A stretch of 22,959 nt of DNA, taken from NCBI GenBank assembly GCA_030628905.1, contig DAOVQB010000058.1, positions 1 to 22,959 of the forward strand, read 5' to 3'. Below the pieces are notes generated by a model that was not told where the DNA came from, searched no databases, and saw only the letters and a program-made list of their open reading frames with translations. The translations under genes were made by a program, and so were the position numbers. This document shows, one piece after another, positions 7,641 to 15,479 of this stretch. This stretch comes from DAOVQB01 sp023128935. GTDB lineage: Bacteria; Eisenbacteria; RBG-16-71-46; CAIMUX01; WJJG01. Positions within the stretch are counted from its first letter, which is position 1, and the number at the start of each line of letters is the position of its first letter.

Positions 7641-10286
7641 ATGCGGGCCGAAGAGATCCGACGAAGCTATTTGGACTATTTCGTGGAGCGAGGGCACACC
7701 CTTGTGCCCAGTTCACCTCTCGTTCCCACCGACGACCCGACTCTGCTCTTCACCAACGCGGGCATGAATCAGTTCAAGGACGTTCTCCTGGGTCGCGAAA
7801 AGCGGGACTACGTTCGGGCAACATCCGTCCAGAAATGCGTGCGAGCAGGCGGGAAGCACAATGATCTGGATGCAGTGGGCAACGATGGGCGCCATCTGAC
7901 GTTCTTCGAAATGCTCGGCAACTGGTCGTTTGGCGACTATTACAAGAGAGAGGCCATCAATTGGGGATGGGAGTTCGTCACTAAAACGCTAGGGTTTCCC
8001 AGCGAGCGGCTTTGGGTTTCGATCTACAAGGACGATGACGAGTCCCGTCGGATCTGGCGCGCTGATGTCGGGCTCGCGGATGAGCGCATTGTTCCCCTGG
8101 GCGATGTCGAGAAGGGCGACGAGGAGAACTTCTGGAGCATGGGTCCGACGGGACCGTGCGGCCCCTGTTCCGAAGTCCACTATGACATGGGCACCGACGT
8201 CGGGTGCGGTCGTCCCGCATGCACAGTAGGCTGCGACTGTGATCGGTTCAGTGAGCTTTGGAATCTGGTCTTTATGGAGTTCGACCGCGATACCAACGGC
8301 AAGCTGACCCCACTCCCCTTCAGGAGCGTGGATACCGGCATGGGGTTGGACCGGGTTGTGGCAGTTGCTCAAGGAGCCAGCACTGTCTTTGGGACCGATC
8401 TGTTCGCACCTTACTTGAAGTGGCTTCACGACACAGCAGGATGCAGCTACGACGATCCAGAGGTCCGGTCTTCAATGTGCGTGATTGCCGATCATATCCG
8501 GTCGCTGACCTTCGCTCTCGCGGAACGGGCCGCGTTTGGCAATATCGGGCGCGGTTATGTGTTGCGGCGCATCCTGCGGCGCGCCGTGCGCCACGGTCGG
8601 ATTCTGGGTTTCAAGGAACCGTTTCTTCATGAAATGGTTCCGATCGTGAATCGAGTGATGAGCGGAGCATATCCCGAGTTGTCTGATTCCGTTGACCATG
8701 TCAGTCGGGCTATCCGCCTTGAGGAGGAGCGGTTCTTCATCACGCTGGATCGCGGGCTTGAGCGGCTGGCCACGGCCGTTGGGGAGGCCAAGGCTGCCGG
8801 CCAGGACCGGTTGTCTGGCGAGATCGTCTTCCTGCTGCATGACACCTTCGGTTTCCCGGCCGACCTGACCGGAATCATTGCTGGCGAGAACGGCCTGGGA
8901 ATCGATCTGGAGGGCTACAGGTGTGAAATGGAGAAGCAGAAGACCCGATCCCGTGCCGCAAGAAGGTTCTATGATGATGCGGCACGGACCGGGGAGTGGG
9001 TGAACCTCCATATGGAGCGTGCGGGCGAGAAGACCGAGTTCGTGGGATACGATGCGCTGGAATCAGAAGCCGTAGTTCGGCGCTATAGAGTTTCGGACGA
9101 TCAGATCGAGATGATCTTAGACAGAACACCATTCTACGCGGAAAGCGGGGGTCAGGTTGGTGACCAGGGACATCTGTTGATCGGGGACCACAAGCTGAGT
9201 GTCGACGACACGCAGCGCTTGGGTGACAGCATTGTACAGATCTGCATGTCGCAGAGTGAAATCGACCCCAGCGCGCTGGAGGGTCCTGTGTGGGCCATCG
9301 TGGATGCCGAGCGCCGGTTCCGAATCCATCGCAATCACACTGCAACCCATCTCCTGCAGGCAGCGCTGCAACGCGTTTTGGGCGAGGATGTCAGGCAGAG
9401 CGGTTCGCTAGTGGATACGCAGCGCCTGCGTTTTGACTTCACCTATGACGAGGGTGTCACAAGTGCCCAATTGGCCGAAGTGGAACGGATTGTCAACGCC
9501 TGGGTGATGGAGAACCATCGCGTTATCGTCCACAGCGATGTCCCCGTCGAGGAGGCCAAGAAGCGCGGCGCTATGGCGCTCTTTGGCGAGAAATATGGCG
9601 ATGTTGTGCGCATGGTTGAGGTGGAGGGGGTCAGTCTCGAGCTTTGCGGCGGAACGCACTGCACACAAACAGCCGAGATCGGTCTGATTCGGATTGTATC
9701 AGAGTCTGCTGTGGCAGCTGGGATCCGGCGCATCGAAGCCGTCACCGGCATGGAGGCCTATACGCAGATGGCCACACGTGACGGCGCACTGCGGGAGGCC
9801 AGCCAGTTCCTGAACACCTCGGCACCGGATCTTCCAGAGCGAGTACAGAAGCTGCAGGCGGATCTGAAACAGCAGAGCAGGGAGATCCGGAACCTCAAGA
9901 AGCAGATCGCGCGGGGTGGGCTAGGGGATCTATCTGTCAAAGCCGAAGAAATGCATGGCACATCCGTGTTGGTCAGCCGCGTGCCGGTCGAGGATATGGA
10001 ATCCCTGCGCCAAGTGATGGACTCGCTCCGGAAGACGCACGGCGACGGGGTCATCCTGCTCGGGGCTGATGTCGGGGGCAAGGTGGCCCTCCTGTGCAAC
10101 GTTGGGAAGCAACTCTCCAAGAGACTCTCCGCCGGGGATCTGCTGGGAGAGGTGGCAGCCATCTGTGCAGGAGGTGGAGGCGGTAGTGCCACCCGGGCCC
10201 AGGCTGGCGGGAAGGATGTCGGCAGGCTTGACGATGCCCTCGAGAAGGGACGTGCGCTGATCCGCGAGGCGTTGAAAGAGCAGTAG
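7641..10286 (+). CDS. alaS: Alanyl-tRNA synthetase
   Basis: Charges tRNA-Ala with alanine in the cytoplasm and clears mischarged serine and glycine. The 881-residue length is normal. The class II catalytic core starts with the highly conserved RRSYLDYFVERGHTLVPSS, then TLLFTNAGMNQFKDV and HNDLDAVGNDGRHLTFFEML. A cysteine-rich knuckle (CGRPACTVGCDCDRF) is the form found in many bacterial enzymes. The editing domain has both metal-binding motifs: H566/H570 in HTATH and C669/H673 in CGGTHC. The C-terminal segment has a coiled coil (about 735-760), then a DHHA1-like domain ending with a glycine-rich GGGGGSATRAQAGG. Start is ATG 7641, 15 bp after the CBS stop, with only a weak GAGGG upstream, suggesting translational coupling. 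A terminator-like hairpin follows. Confidence 0.98.
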   Translation: MRAEEIRRSYLDYFVERGHTLVPSSPLVPTDDPTLLFTNAGMNQFKDVLLGREKRDYVRATSVQKCVRAGGKHNDLDAVGNDGRHLTFFEMLGNWSFGDYYKREAINWGWEFVTKTLGFPSERLWVSIYKDDDESRRIWRADVGLADERIVPLGDVEKGDEENFWSMGPTGPCGPCSEVHYDMGTDVGCGRPACTVGCDCDRFSELWNLVFMEFDRDTNGKLTPLPFRSVDTGMGLDRVVAVAQGASTVFGTDLFAPYLKWLHDTAGCSYDDPEVRSSMCVIADHIRSLTFALAERAAFGNIGRGYVLRRILRRAVRHGRILGFKEPFLHEMVPIVNRVMSGAYPELSDSVDHVSRAIRLEEERFFITLDRGLERLATAVGEAKAAGQDRLSGEIVFLLHDTFGFPADLTGIIAGENGLGIDLEGYRCEMEKQKTRSRAARRFYDDAARTGEWVNLHMERAGEKTEFVGYDALESEAVVRRYRVSDDQIEMILDRTPFYAESGGQVGDQGHLLIGDHKLSVDDTQRLGDSIVQICMSQSEIDPSALEGPVWAIVDAERRFRIHRNHTATHLLQAALQRVLGEDVRQSGSLVDTQRLRFDFTYDEGVTSAQLAEVERIVNAWVMENHRVIVHSDVPVEEAKKRGAMALFGEKYGDVVRMVEVEGVSLELCGGTHCTQTAEIGLIRIVSESAVAAGIRRIEAVTGMEAYTQMATRDGALREASQFLNTSAPDLPERVQKLQADLKQQSREIRNLKKQIARGGLGDLSVKAEEMHGTSVLVSRVPVEDMESLRQVMDSLRKTHGDGVILLGADVGGKVALLCNVGKQLSKRLSAGDLLGEVAAICAGGGGGSATRAQAGGKDVGRLDDALEKGRALIREALKEQ

Positions 10287-10289
10287 TAA

Positions 10290-10316
10290 TGCCCACGCGC
10301 GCGGCAGTTGTTTTTT
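10290..10316 (+). terminator. Probable intrinsic terminator after alaS
   Basis: TGCC (10290-10293) can pair with GGCA (10303-10306) around a CG-rich loop, followed by GTTG and six T residues (10311-10316). The stem is short, so strength is uncertain, but the location four bases after the alaS stop is right. Confidence 0.45.
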
Positions 10317-10644
10317 CTTCGGCCGCCGCACAGAAGGGCAGCGAGTCCGCCTTCACCAGAAACAGGCCTGCGGAGCAGAGCCGTGTCCACTGTCTTCTGT
10401 CTGTTGTGGACTAAGGGGACTGTAGTGGGACCGAAACGGCCGCTTGATCGAGGCTGTTCGCCCAGTGCCGGGACCTTGCGAAAATCCGACCGTCGCCCAC
10501 AAGGATAGCGGATCGGAATGACCCTGCTCCTTTGCCGCATCGCTGTGACACCCCCATGCTTGGCACGTCCTATTTGCGGGCGCAACATCGACTTCGTCTG
10601 AATTGCTTTGAAGACAGCACCTTACGGATCCCAGCAGGACGAAC

Positions 10645-10686
10645 CCCTGCGCTGTGCTCATGACTCCCTGCGCTGTGCTCATGACT
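10645..10686. repeat. Two perfect 21-bp tandem repeats
   Basis: Copies at 10645-10665 and 10666-10686 are identical (unit starts CCCTGCGCTGTGCTCATGAC). They end exactly where the inverted repeat upstream of the sigma-54 promoter begins. Confidence 0.92.
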
Positions 10687-10712
10687 CATTGCCGGTCCCG
10701 GAGGGGGCAATG
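10687..10712. promoter_or_regulatory. Inverted repeat, candidate upstream activator site
   Basis: CATTGCC (10687-10693) and GGCAATG (10706-10712) form a perfect 7-bp dyad with a 12-bp centre. Its midpoint is about 143 bp before the predicted sigma-54 start point, within the usual range for enhancer sites of sigma-54 activators. Binding by the activator at 12286-14973 is inference. Confidence 0.45.
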
Positions 10713-10816
10713 GCCGCGCTCCCGCCGCCGAGTCGCAGAACGGACCCTACGCCCATTATTGCCCGACACGAATGCCAAGGCCGCCCTTCCTCCTTCAGTC
10801 AGACGATGCAAATCCG

Positions 10817-10832
10817 TGGCATGGTATTTGCC
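10817..10832 (+). promoter_or_regulatory. Sigma-54 (RpoN) promoter
   Basis: TGGCATGGTATTTGCC matches the -24/-12 consensus TGGCAYRNNNNTTGCW at all positions but the last, with the invariant GG (10818-10819) and GC (10830-10831) exactly ten bases apart. The predicted start is near 10843. The next convincing gene on this strand is the exported protein at 11209, giving a leader of about 365 nt. A gene for a sigma-54 activator lies convergently 1.5 kb away. Confidence 0.65.
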
Positions 10833-11107
10833 TGCAATAACCTAGCCCGGGCGGAATCTGTGTCGCGACTGTGTGAATTGCACCCGATGTGGACGACTGC
10901 CACCGCGTTGGGCTCAGGGAGACAAAGGCCAGACAAGGCATCCAATCTTAGCAGGCAACCCTCTGGCGAGTCACTCCGTGCTCGGCCTCAACATCGAGTG
11001 GATCGCATCCGTATCAATGACTGTGCCCCACGGGTTCCAAAGGGGAGGATTCTAAAGAGGAAGGCAAGATCAAGAGCGGCGAGTTCTTCTGCAAGGCGTG
11101 AGGTATT

Positions 11108-11152
11108 GAGCGTGGGCCTGGCCTGAGCGCGGGCCTGGCCTGAGCGCGGGCT
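11108..11152. repeat. 17-bp tandem repeat, about 2.6 copies
   Basis: Copies at 11108-11124 and 11125-11141 (unit GAGCGYGGGCCTGGCCT) differ at one base, and 11 bases of a third copy follow to 11152. The repeat lies about 55 bp before the start codon at 11209. Confidence 0.88.
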
Positions 11153-11208
11153 CCCACCTCTTCCGCCGAGCGAGGGCAGAGATTGCCCAACTAGGGGGAA
11201 CTGAAATC

Positions 11209-11967
11209 ATGCGAGCTATCATCTTCCTCGGTCTGTTGGTGGCGATCATCCCAGCTCATGCGAGTGACTTTGTAGCATCGGGCGATGGGTTCCAGTTGCG
11301 CTTGCAGGAGCGACCAGTCGGCAAGATCCAACACGAGTGGCATGGGCGGCTGCGCGACGCGAAGCGGTATGAGGATCAAGCAGCCTTTCTGATCTCACAC
11401 GGGCATCGGTGGCATGAACAGATTAGAGATAGTCAGCAGAAGATAGTCTGGTATCTGGGCAAGATTGAACCTGATGCCAATATCAAAGGCGAACCATCTC
11501 AGGCAGAGATTGACCGGCTGCTACGCTACGAAGTTCCGTTTGATTACGCACAGGAAGCGTTAAATCGATACGCCAAGCCATTCAACTGGACCTACAGGCA
11601 AGAGCTAGTGCTTGTGTTCAAGGATGGCAGGCGGTTAGCTGCGGAACTCATCATCGCATCCGAAGGCGTGGTGCTCAATCTCAATCCGTACAAGCCCCGG
11701 TCCACGGTCTACATCTATCCGCTCGAGCACCCGCTGCGTTTCACTGACTTTATGCGCATTATTCCGTCAAGAGATCACTTTGCGTGCTCGGTCTGGTGCG
11801 GGTTCCCGCGCCGGCCTAGGATAGATGGCAAGCCGTGGAGATGGGACCCGAAAGATGTGGCAGCAATCGAGCTGTCCGCAATCGAAGAAGGAAATGGTCA
11901 TGAAAAAGCTGAGCTTGGTGATGGCGTTAGTAGCCGTGTTGACCTTGGCGCTTTGTCCACTGACTAA
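11209..11967 (+). CDS. Exported protein of unknown function
   Basis: I do not recognise this 252-residue protein. It starts with a clear signal peptide (positively charged MR, hydrophobic run, cleavage after PAHA at about residue 18), so it is exported. The mature part has no second membrane segment. It is rich in charged and aromatic residues: a helical-looking region with HEWHGRLRDAKRYEDQ and HGHRWHEQ, then strands such as RQELVLVFKDGRRLAAELIIA, and near the end KPWRWDPKDVAAIEL. AGGGGGAA lies nine bases before the ATG. Its last 68 bases overlap the start of the short exported protein downstream, and the last 20 or so residues look unstructured, so the C-terminus may have been extended by loss of an earlier stop. 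Downstream of the sigma-54 promoter, it is a plausible target of the neighbouring activator. Confidence 0.72.
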   Translation: MRAIIFLGLLVAIIPAHASDFVASGDGFQLRLQERPVGKIQHEWHGRLRDAKRYEDQAAFLISHGHRWHEQIRDSQQKIVWYLGKIEPDANIKGEPSQAEIDRLLRYEVPFDYAQEALNRYAKPFNWTYRQELVLVFKDGRRLAAELIIASEGVVLNLNPYKPRSTVYIYPLEHPLRFTDFMRIIPSRDHFACSVWCGFPRRPRIDGKPWRWDPKDVAAIELSAIEEGNGHEKAELGDGVSSRVDLGALSTD

Positions 11968-12106
11968 CGCCTGGGAGCCTGGTCCCCAGCAAGGCGGGGA
12001 CCCATGCGAAAACATGTTACCGATGTCTTATCCGCAAGCCGTGCAATGTTTGATGTATATGATGATGGACCTGGGGATTCCACAAGGTCAGTGGGGGTGG
12101 TGGTAG
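11900..12106 (+). CDS. Short exported Met/Trp-rich protein, 68 aa
   Basis: The sequence has a textbook signal peptide (MKKLSLVMALVAVLTLALCPLTNA, split here as MKKLSLVMALVAV then LTLALCPLTNA) with cleavage expected after TNA at residue 24. The mature part would be only 44 residues with two cysteines, a methionine-rich stretch (CLMYMMMDLG) and the ending GQWGWW. AAGGA lies seven bases before ATG 11900; the in-frame ATG 11894 is also possible, while the frame open from 11825 has no ribosome site. It overlaps the preceding gene by 68 bases in another frame, suggesting translational coupling. No known family is recognised. A secreted peptide, metal-binding peptide or small envelope protein would all fit; none is shown. 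Confidence 0.68.
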   Translation: MKKLSLVMALVAVLTLALCPLTNAWEPGPQQGGDPCENMLPMSYPQAVQCLMYMMMDLGIPQGQWGWW

Positions 12107-12175
12107 GCACGTCAAGCCAAAGTCGGTCTCGACCAGGGCCGTGGCGGGGCAGTCATCTACTGGATTCTGTATAGA

Positions 12176-12263
12176 TGATGTCATCCGTGTCAACAGGGGA
12201 AACGAATAGGCTGTAAAGGTGATGTCATCCGTATCAACAGGGAAAACGAATAGGCTGTACAAG
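12176..12263. repeat. Two 44-bp tandem repeats between convergent genes
   Basis: Copies at 12176-12219 and 12220-12263 begin TGATGTCATCCGT and differ at about four positions. They lie between the short exported protein and the 3' end of the convergent activator gene, and are followed by a small palindrome GGCTG-CTA-CAGCC (12270-12282). The whole gap is 179 bp and has no other recognisable content. Confidence 0.92.
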
Positions 12264-12285
12264 TGAAGCGGCTGCTACAGCCTTG

Positions 12286-14973
12286 CTAGCATTTGCGGAA
12301 CCCGAGTCGCTTGTATAACTGGTAAGCGTAGCTTCGCGAGATCCCCAAGATCTTCCCTGCCTCTGGAACCTGTCCACCTGTCGCCTCGAGCGCGGCGCGA
12401 AGGCGTTCAACGGTCCATTGGGACGGCTTGCCTCTGCGATGGGGGTGTGACCTGCCGTTGGTCTCCATGGCCACGACCTGTCCTCTTGAGATACAGGGAG
12501 AGCCGAGCATGCTGTGCTCGACAATGGGGATCCGTTGTCTGTCCCCTTCCTGTAGCAGGTACGCCATAGCGGCAGTTGAACCGTGCGTGCGGCTGAACAG
12601 CACGGCGCGGCCGGCAGCGTATTTAAGTTCACGGACATTGCCTGCCCAGAATCGCTGCCTGAAGTTGTCCAGAACCTCCGCGGTAAAAACCTTGCGGTAG
12701 ACTATGGGATTCCCACCCTCGCGCTGCCAGAGCATCTCAGCCAGAAGCTCCAGATCATCCTTCCGTTGCCGCAATGGAGGAATCCGCAGCACCACCCCCG
12801 CCAGACGGCCATAGAGATCCGCTCTGAATAGCCCGGCCCTCACGTGCTCGCTCAGATCCTGGCATGTAGCCGCGGCTACACGCGCCGTCACGTGCTGGCG
12901 CCGTGTTGCACCAAGTGGTCGGATTTCCCCGCTGTCCAGGAAGCGCAGGAGGAATCCCTGGGCCTCGGGCTCGAGGTCTGCGATCTCATCGAAGAAAATA
13001 GTGCCGTCCCGAGCAGCCTCGATCAATCCGCTCCGATGTTCAACCGCTCCCGTATAGGCTCCCTTCCTGGCTCCAAAGAGCTCCGCCACGAACAGATCCT
13101 TGCGGGCCGCTGCACAGTTGACCGGTACAAACCGCCCGGACTGATCACTCATGACATGGAGGCCTCGTATAAGAAGGTCCTTTCCGGAACCTGTCTCGCC
13201 AGTGACCAGAATCGGGATTGTGCCGCGTGCATATGTCTCGGCCAGGCGCAGGGTCATCAGAAGCTCTGGCGAGCGCGTAATCAGGCCCAAATCTGACCAG
13301 ATAGGCGCGACGGAACCTTGAAGGTAACCGCAATTGCTGCCCGCATCCTTACTGTCGGCAGTTACCTCAGTCCAGTAGAGAGCGCCAGCTGTCTGCCCAT
13401 CGCTAGCGGCCGGTGTTGCCGAATCGTCTGCGCAAAGCACCCGCCCGCTACTGCCACATGTCACATCCCAATGACTACCCCGCCCTCTTCCTTGCGTGCG
13501 ACAGGTCCACGGCCCCGGACCGAGGAGCGGGTGATGCAGCCAAAAATGGAGTTCGCTGGGAACAGCGTCTGCGGCATCCAGCGCGCGGGAAACAGATCCA
13601 TGTGGCGAGCTGGGTGGCTGCTGCCCCAGCGCTGAGAGCCAAGCGGTCACGACATGGCGCTCAAGCTGCTCATTCATCTGTACCAAGAGACTCTGCGCCT
13701 TGCGGAATGCATCCCGGGCCTGCCGCCGCCGTGGCAGGTGTAAATAGGCGGTTCCAAGCAGTCGCAGCGCCTGGGCCAGCTCCCACGGCATGGTTATCCG
13801 TCGCGCGTGCTCAATTGCGGCCTTGGATTGGGATATCGCGTCGCTCCAGCGACCTTCCGCAAGAGACAGCATCGCCTCACGGATCTGGATTTCGAGGGTC
13901 AGGTCGCCATCTGGAGCAAGGCGTTGGGCCAAGCGTCTGCCCAAACGAAGCGGAACTTTGGCCTTCGTCAAAGCGCCAGAGAGGATGTAGGTTTCTGCCA
14001 GATACTCGAGCGCCAGCGTCTCCTCACGGAGCATGCTGCGCCGGCGGGTTTCCCGCCAAACTGACAGGAGTCGGGAGCGTGCCTCACGTAGATTTCCGCC
14101 TCTTGCACACACCCACGCCAAGCCCAGTCGCGCCCGCAGAGCAGTAGATTGCCGACCGAGCGACACAGCCGTACTGAGCGATTCCTTAAAGAGCCGCTTG
14201 CTGTCAGGCAACATTCCAATTAGGCCGAGCGTCCAGGCGCGGTTGAGCAGAACCGTTACGTGACCTGTCATGTTGCCTGACTGCCAGTAGTGCGTGGCTG
14301 CCTTGGCATAGAGCGTGTTCGCCTCGCCCAACGCCCCACGCATCCTGGCAACGATTGCCAGAAGTGCAAACGCATCGCCCCGCAGGGTCTCGCTGCCGGC
14401 GAGTTCCGCCAGCCGGGCTGTTTCTGTGCCGTAGTGTTCCGCCGCCCCGAGATTGCCTTCACGAGTTGCAATGCGGCCCAGCAGTGAAGACAAGCGGGCC
14501 TGAGCCCATGGACTGGACTGTAGGATTGTTTCCTCACCGAGCAATGCAATCCACTTCCGTGCGCTCTCGTGCTTACCTGCATCTGCTGCTTGTCGCGCAA
14601 GGCAGTAAGCTGTCAGTGTTGCAGCTTCCGGCGGCAGGTTCTTACCATGTTGCAGGAAGGCTCGGGAGAGCCAGCCATGCGCCTTCGTTAGATGAGCGGC
14701 ATGATTCAGACGAGCGCAGGAAATCGTGCAGAGCGAGAGGCACTCCAACCCCTCTGGCGGAAACGCAGGCGAGGTCCAATGGAATTGAACATGTGGCCAG
14801 AGCAGATCATGCGCGGACTGCCAGGCACCCGCGACAAGATAGACGCGGGCTTGTGCACCCACGGACTTCCAGTCGGCCACAGTCAGGGCTGCCATATTCC
14901 CCGAACACGGGGCCGAGCCTAGGGATCCTTCACGCATTCGGCATTTCCATAGTGCAGTCATGGCCGTTGCCAT
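12286..14973 (-). CDS. Sigma-54-dependent transcriptional activator with N-terminal TPR region
   Basis: This bacterial enhancer-binding protein remodels RNA polymerase bound to sigma-54. Numbering is from ATG 14973 (895 aa). Residues about 40-450 are helical TPR-like repeats (for example AAEHYGTETARLAELAG, EANTLYAKAATHYWQSG), replacing the usual receiver or GAF sensor. The AAA+ domain has Walker A GETGSGKD (592-599), the sigma-54 contact loop as GAYTGA (638-643; GAFTGA in most homologues), Walker B GTIFFDE (657-663), and arginine residues in FRADLYGRL (717, 723). A Fis-type helix-turn-helix ends the protein (about 854-894). The frame is open to 15246, but the ATG at 14973 lies one base after the stop of the upstream small gene (TAGTATG), and the extra 91 residues look like read-through. 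The signal is unknown; TPRs suggest control by a protein or peptide partner. Confidence 0.9.
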   Translation of the reverse strand: MATAMTALWKCRMREGSLGSAPCSGNMAALTVADWKSVGAQARVYLVAGAWQSAHDLLWPHVQFHWTSPAFPPEGLECLSLCTISCARLNHAAHLTKAHGWLSRAFLQHGKNLPPEAATLTAYCLARQAADAGKHESARKWIALLGEETILQSSPWAQARLSSLLGRIATREGNLGAAEHYGTETARLAELAGSETLRGDAFALLAIVARMRGALGEANTLYAKAATHYWQSGNMTGHVTVLLNRAWTLGLIGMLPDSKRLFKESLSTAVSLGRQSTALRARLGLAWVCARGGNLREARSRLLSVWRETRRRSMLREETLALEYLAETYILSGALTKAKVPLRLGRRLAQRLAPDGDLTLEIQIREAMLSLAEGRWSDAISQSKAAIEHARRITMPWELAQALRLLGTAYLHLPRRRQARDAFRKAQSLLVQMNEQLERHVVTAWLSALGQQPPSSPHGSVSRALDAADAVPSELHFWLHHPLLGPGPWTCRTQGRGRGSHWDVTCGSSGRVLCADDSATPAASDGQTAGALYWTEVTADSKDAGSNCGYLQGSVAPIWSDLGLITRSPELLMTLRLAETYARGTIPILVTGETGSGKDLLIRGLHVMSDQSGRFVPVNCAAARKDLFVAELFGARKGAYTGAVEHRSGLIEAARDGTIFFDEIADLEPEAQGFLLRFLDSGEIRPLGATRRQHVTARVAAATCQDLSEHVRAGLFRADLYGRLAGVVLRIPPLRQRKDDLELLAEMLWQREGGNPIVYRKVFTAEVLDNFRQRFWAGNVRELKYAAGRAVLFSRTHGSTAAMAYLLQEGDRQRIPIVEHSMLGSPCISRGQVVAMETNGRSHPHRRGKPSQWTVERLRAALEATGGQVPEAGKILGISRSYAYQLYKRLGFRKC

Positions 14974-14974
14974 A

Positions 14975-15295
14975 CTAGCGTGTCCAGCGCATCGAGGTCC
15001 GGCGGTCCCTGCGAACGAATGGGAGGGCAAGGGAACGCACACACGATTTCCCAACCAGAGCAGGTGGTTTGCCGCCAGACTCCGAAGGCAGGTGTCCTCC
15101 ACTCCCCGCTGTAGGTATCGAGAAGTCGGAAACGAGCTGAGACTGGGAATCGGGGAATTCCTCCCCGAGGCCCTCACGGTGCCTGTCTCCCTGCTGGCAC
15201 GATCCCTTGGCTTCCGCGAGGCCTGGAAGCGCCACGAGGAAGGCAAGGAGGATCATGACAAGCAGCAGAATGCTGGGATTAGAAGGTCTTGTCAT
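14975..15295 (-). CDS. Short exported protein upstream of the sigma-54 activator, 106 aa
   Basis: The N-terminus is a clear signal peptide: MTRPSNPS, a strong hydrophobic run ILLLVMILLAFLVALPG, and a cleavage site after AEA at residue 29. The mature part (77 residues) is hydrophilic, with two cysteines and a basic tail (FVRRDRRTSMRWTR). AGGAG lies seven bases before ATG 15295 (four before the adjacent ATG 15298). It overlaps the frame-open N-terminal extension of the activator, and the two cannot both be real; the ribosome site and signal peptide favour this gene. Its stop is one base before the activator ATG, which implies translational coupling. No family is recognised, and the mature region is not well constrained, so a real but fast-evolving small secreted protein is the most I can say. 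Confidence 0.6.
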   Translation of the reverse strand: MTRPSNPSILLLVMILLAFLVALPGLAEAKGSCQQGDRHREGLGEEFPDSQSQLVSDFSIPTAGSGGHLPSESGGKPPALVGKSCVRSLALPFVRRDRRTSMRWTR

Positions 15296-15479
15296 CATCG
15301 GGCTCCTGGTTAGAAGATCCACATCGAGGAAGATAAACACAGTGCAAGCAGGTACGCATCCTCTACCTCCTGCCAACATATGTTGTTTCCGTGCGGCGAT
15401 CAATTGCGGGGCAACATGGCCTCATGCCTGCTCTCAAAACGAGCACCTCACTTCGTGGCGCGCAAGAACCGTCATGCAA

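Larger units (their letters stand above)
10317..11208. other. Gene-poor interval of about 890 bp with repeats and a sigma-54 promoter
   Basis: I see no convincing gene here. The longest open frame (10608-11126) has low-complexity, arginine- and serine-rich translation and no ribosome site, and reads through the tandem repeats. A 60-codon frame (GTG 10873 to 11055) starts 30 bases after the predicted sigma-54 start point, lacks a clear ribosome site and matches nothing I know. The interval contains the 21-bp repeat, the inverted repeat, the sigma-54 promoter and the 17-bp repeat listed separately. It could be the regulatory region of the exported-protein genes starting at 11209, with a long leader. 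Confidence 0.6.

Noticed and set aside
10561..10577. Second sigma-54-like sequence, TGGCACG then TTGC
   Set aside because: GG and GC are 12 bases apart instead of the obligatory ten.
10608..11126. 172-codon plus-strand frame
   Set aside because: No ribosome site, low-complexity translation, reads through tandem repeats and the sigma-54 promoter.
14974..15246. N-terminal 91-residue extension of the sigma-54 activator
   Set aside because: Overlaps a better-supported small exported gene, lacks a ribosome site and looks non-conserved; ATG 14973 is coupled to the upstream stop.
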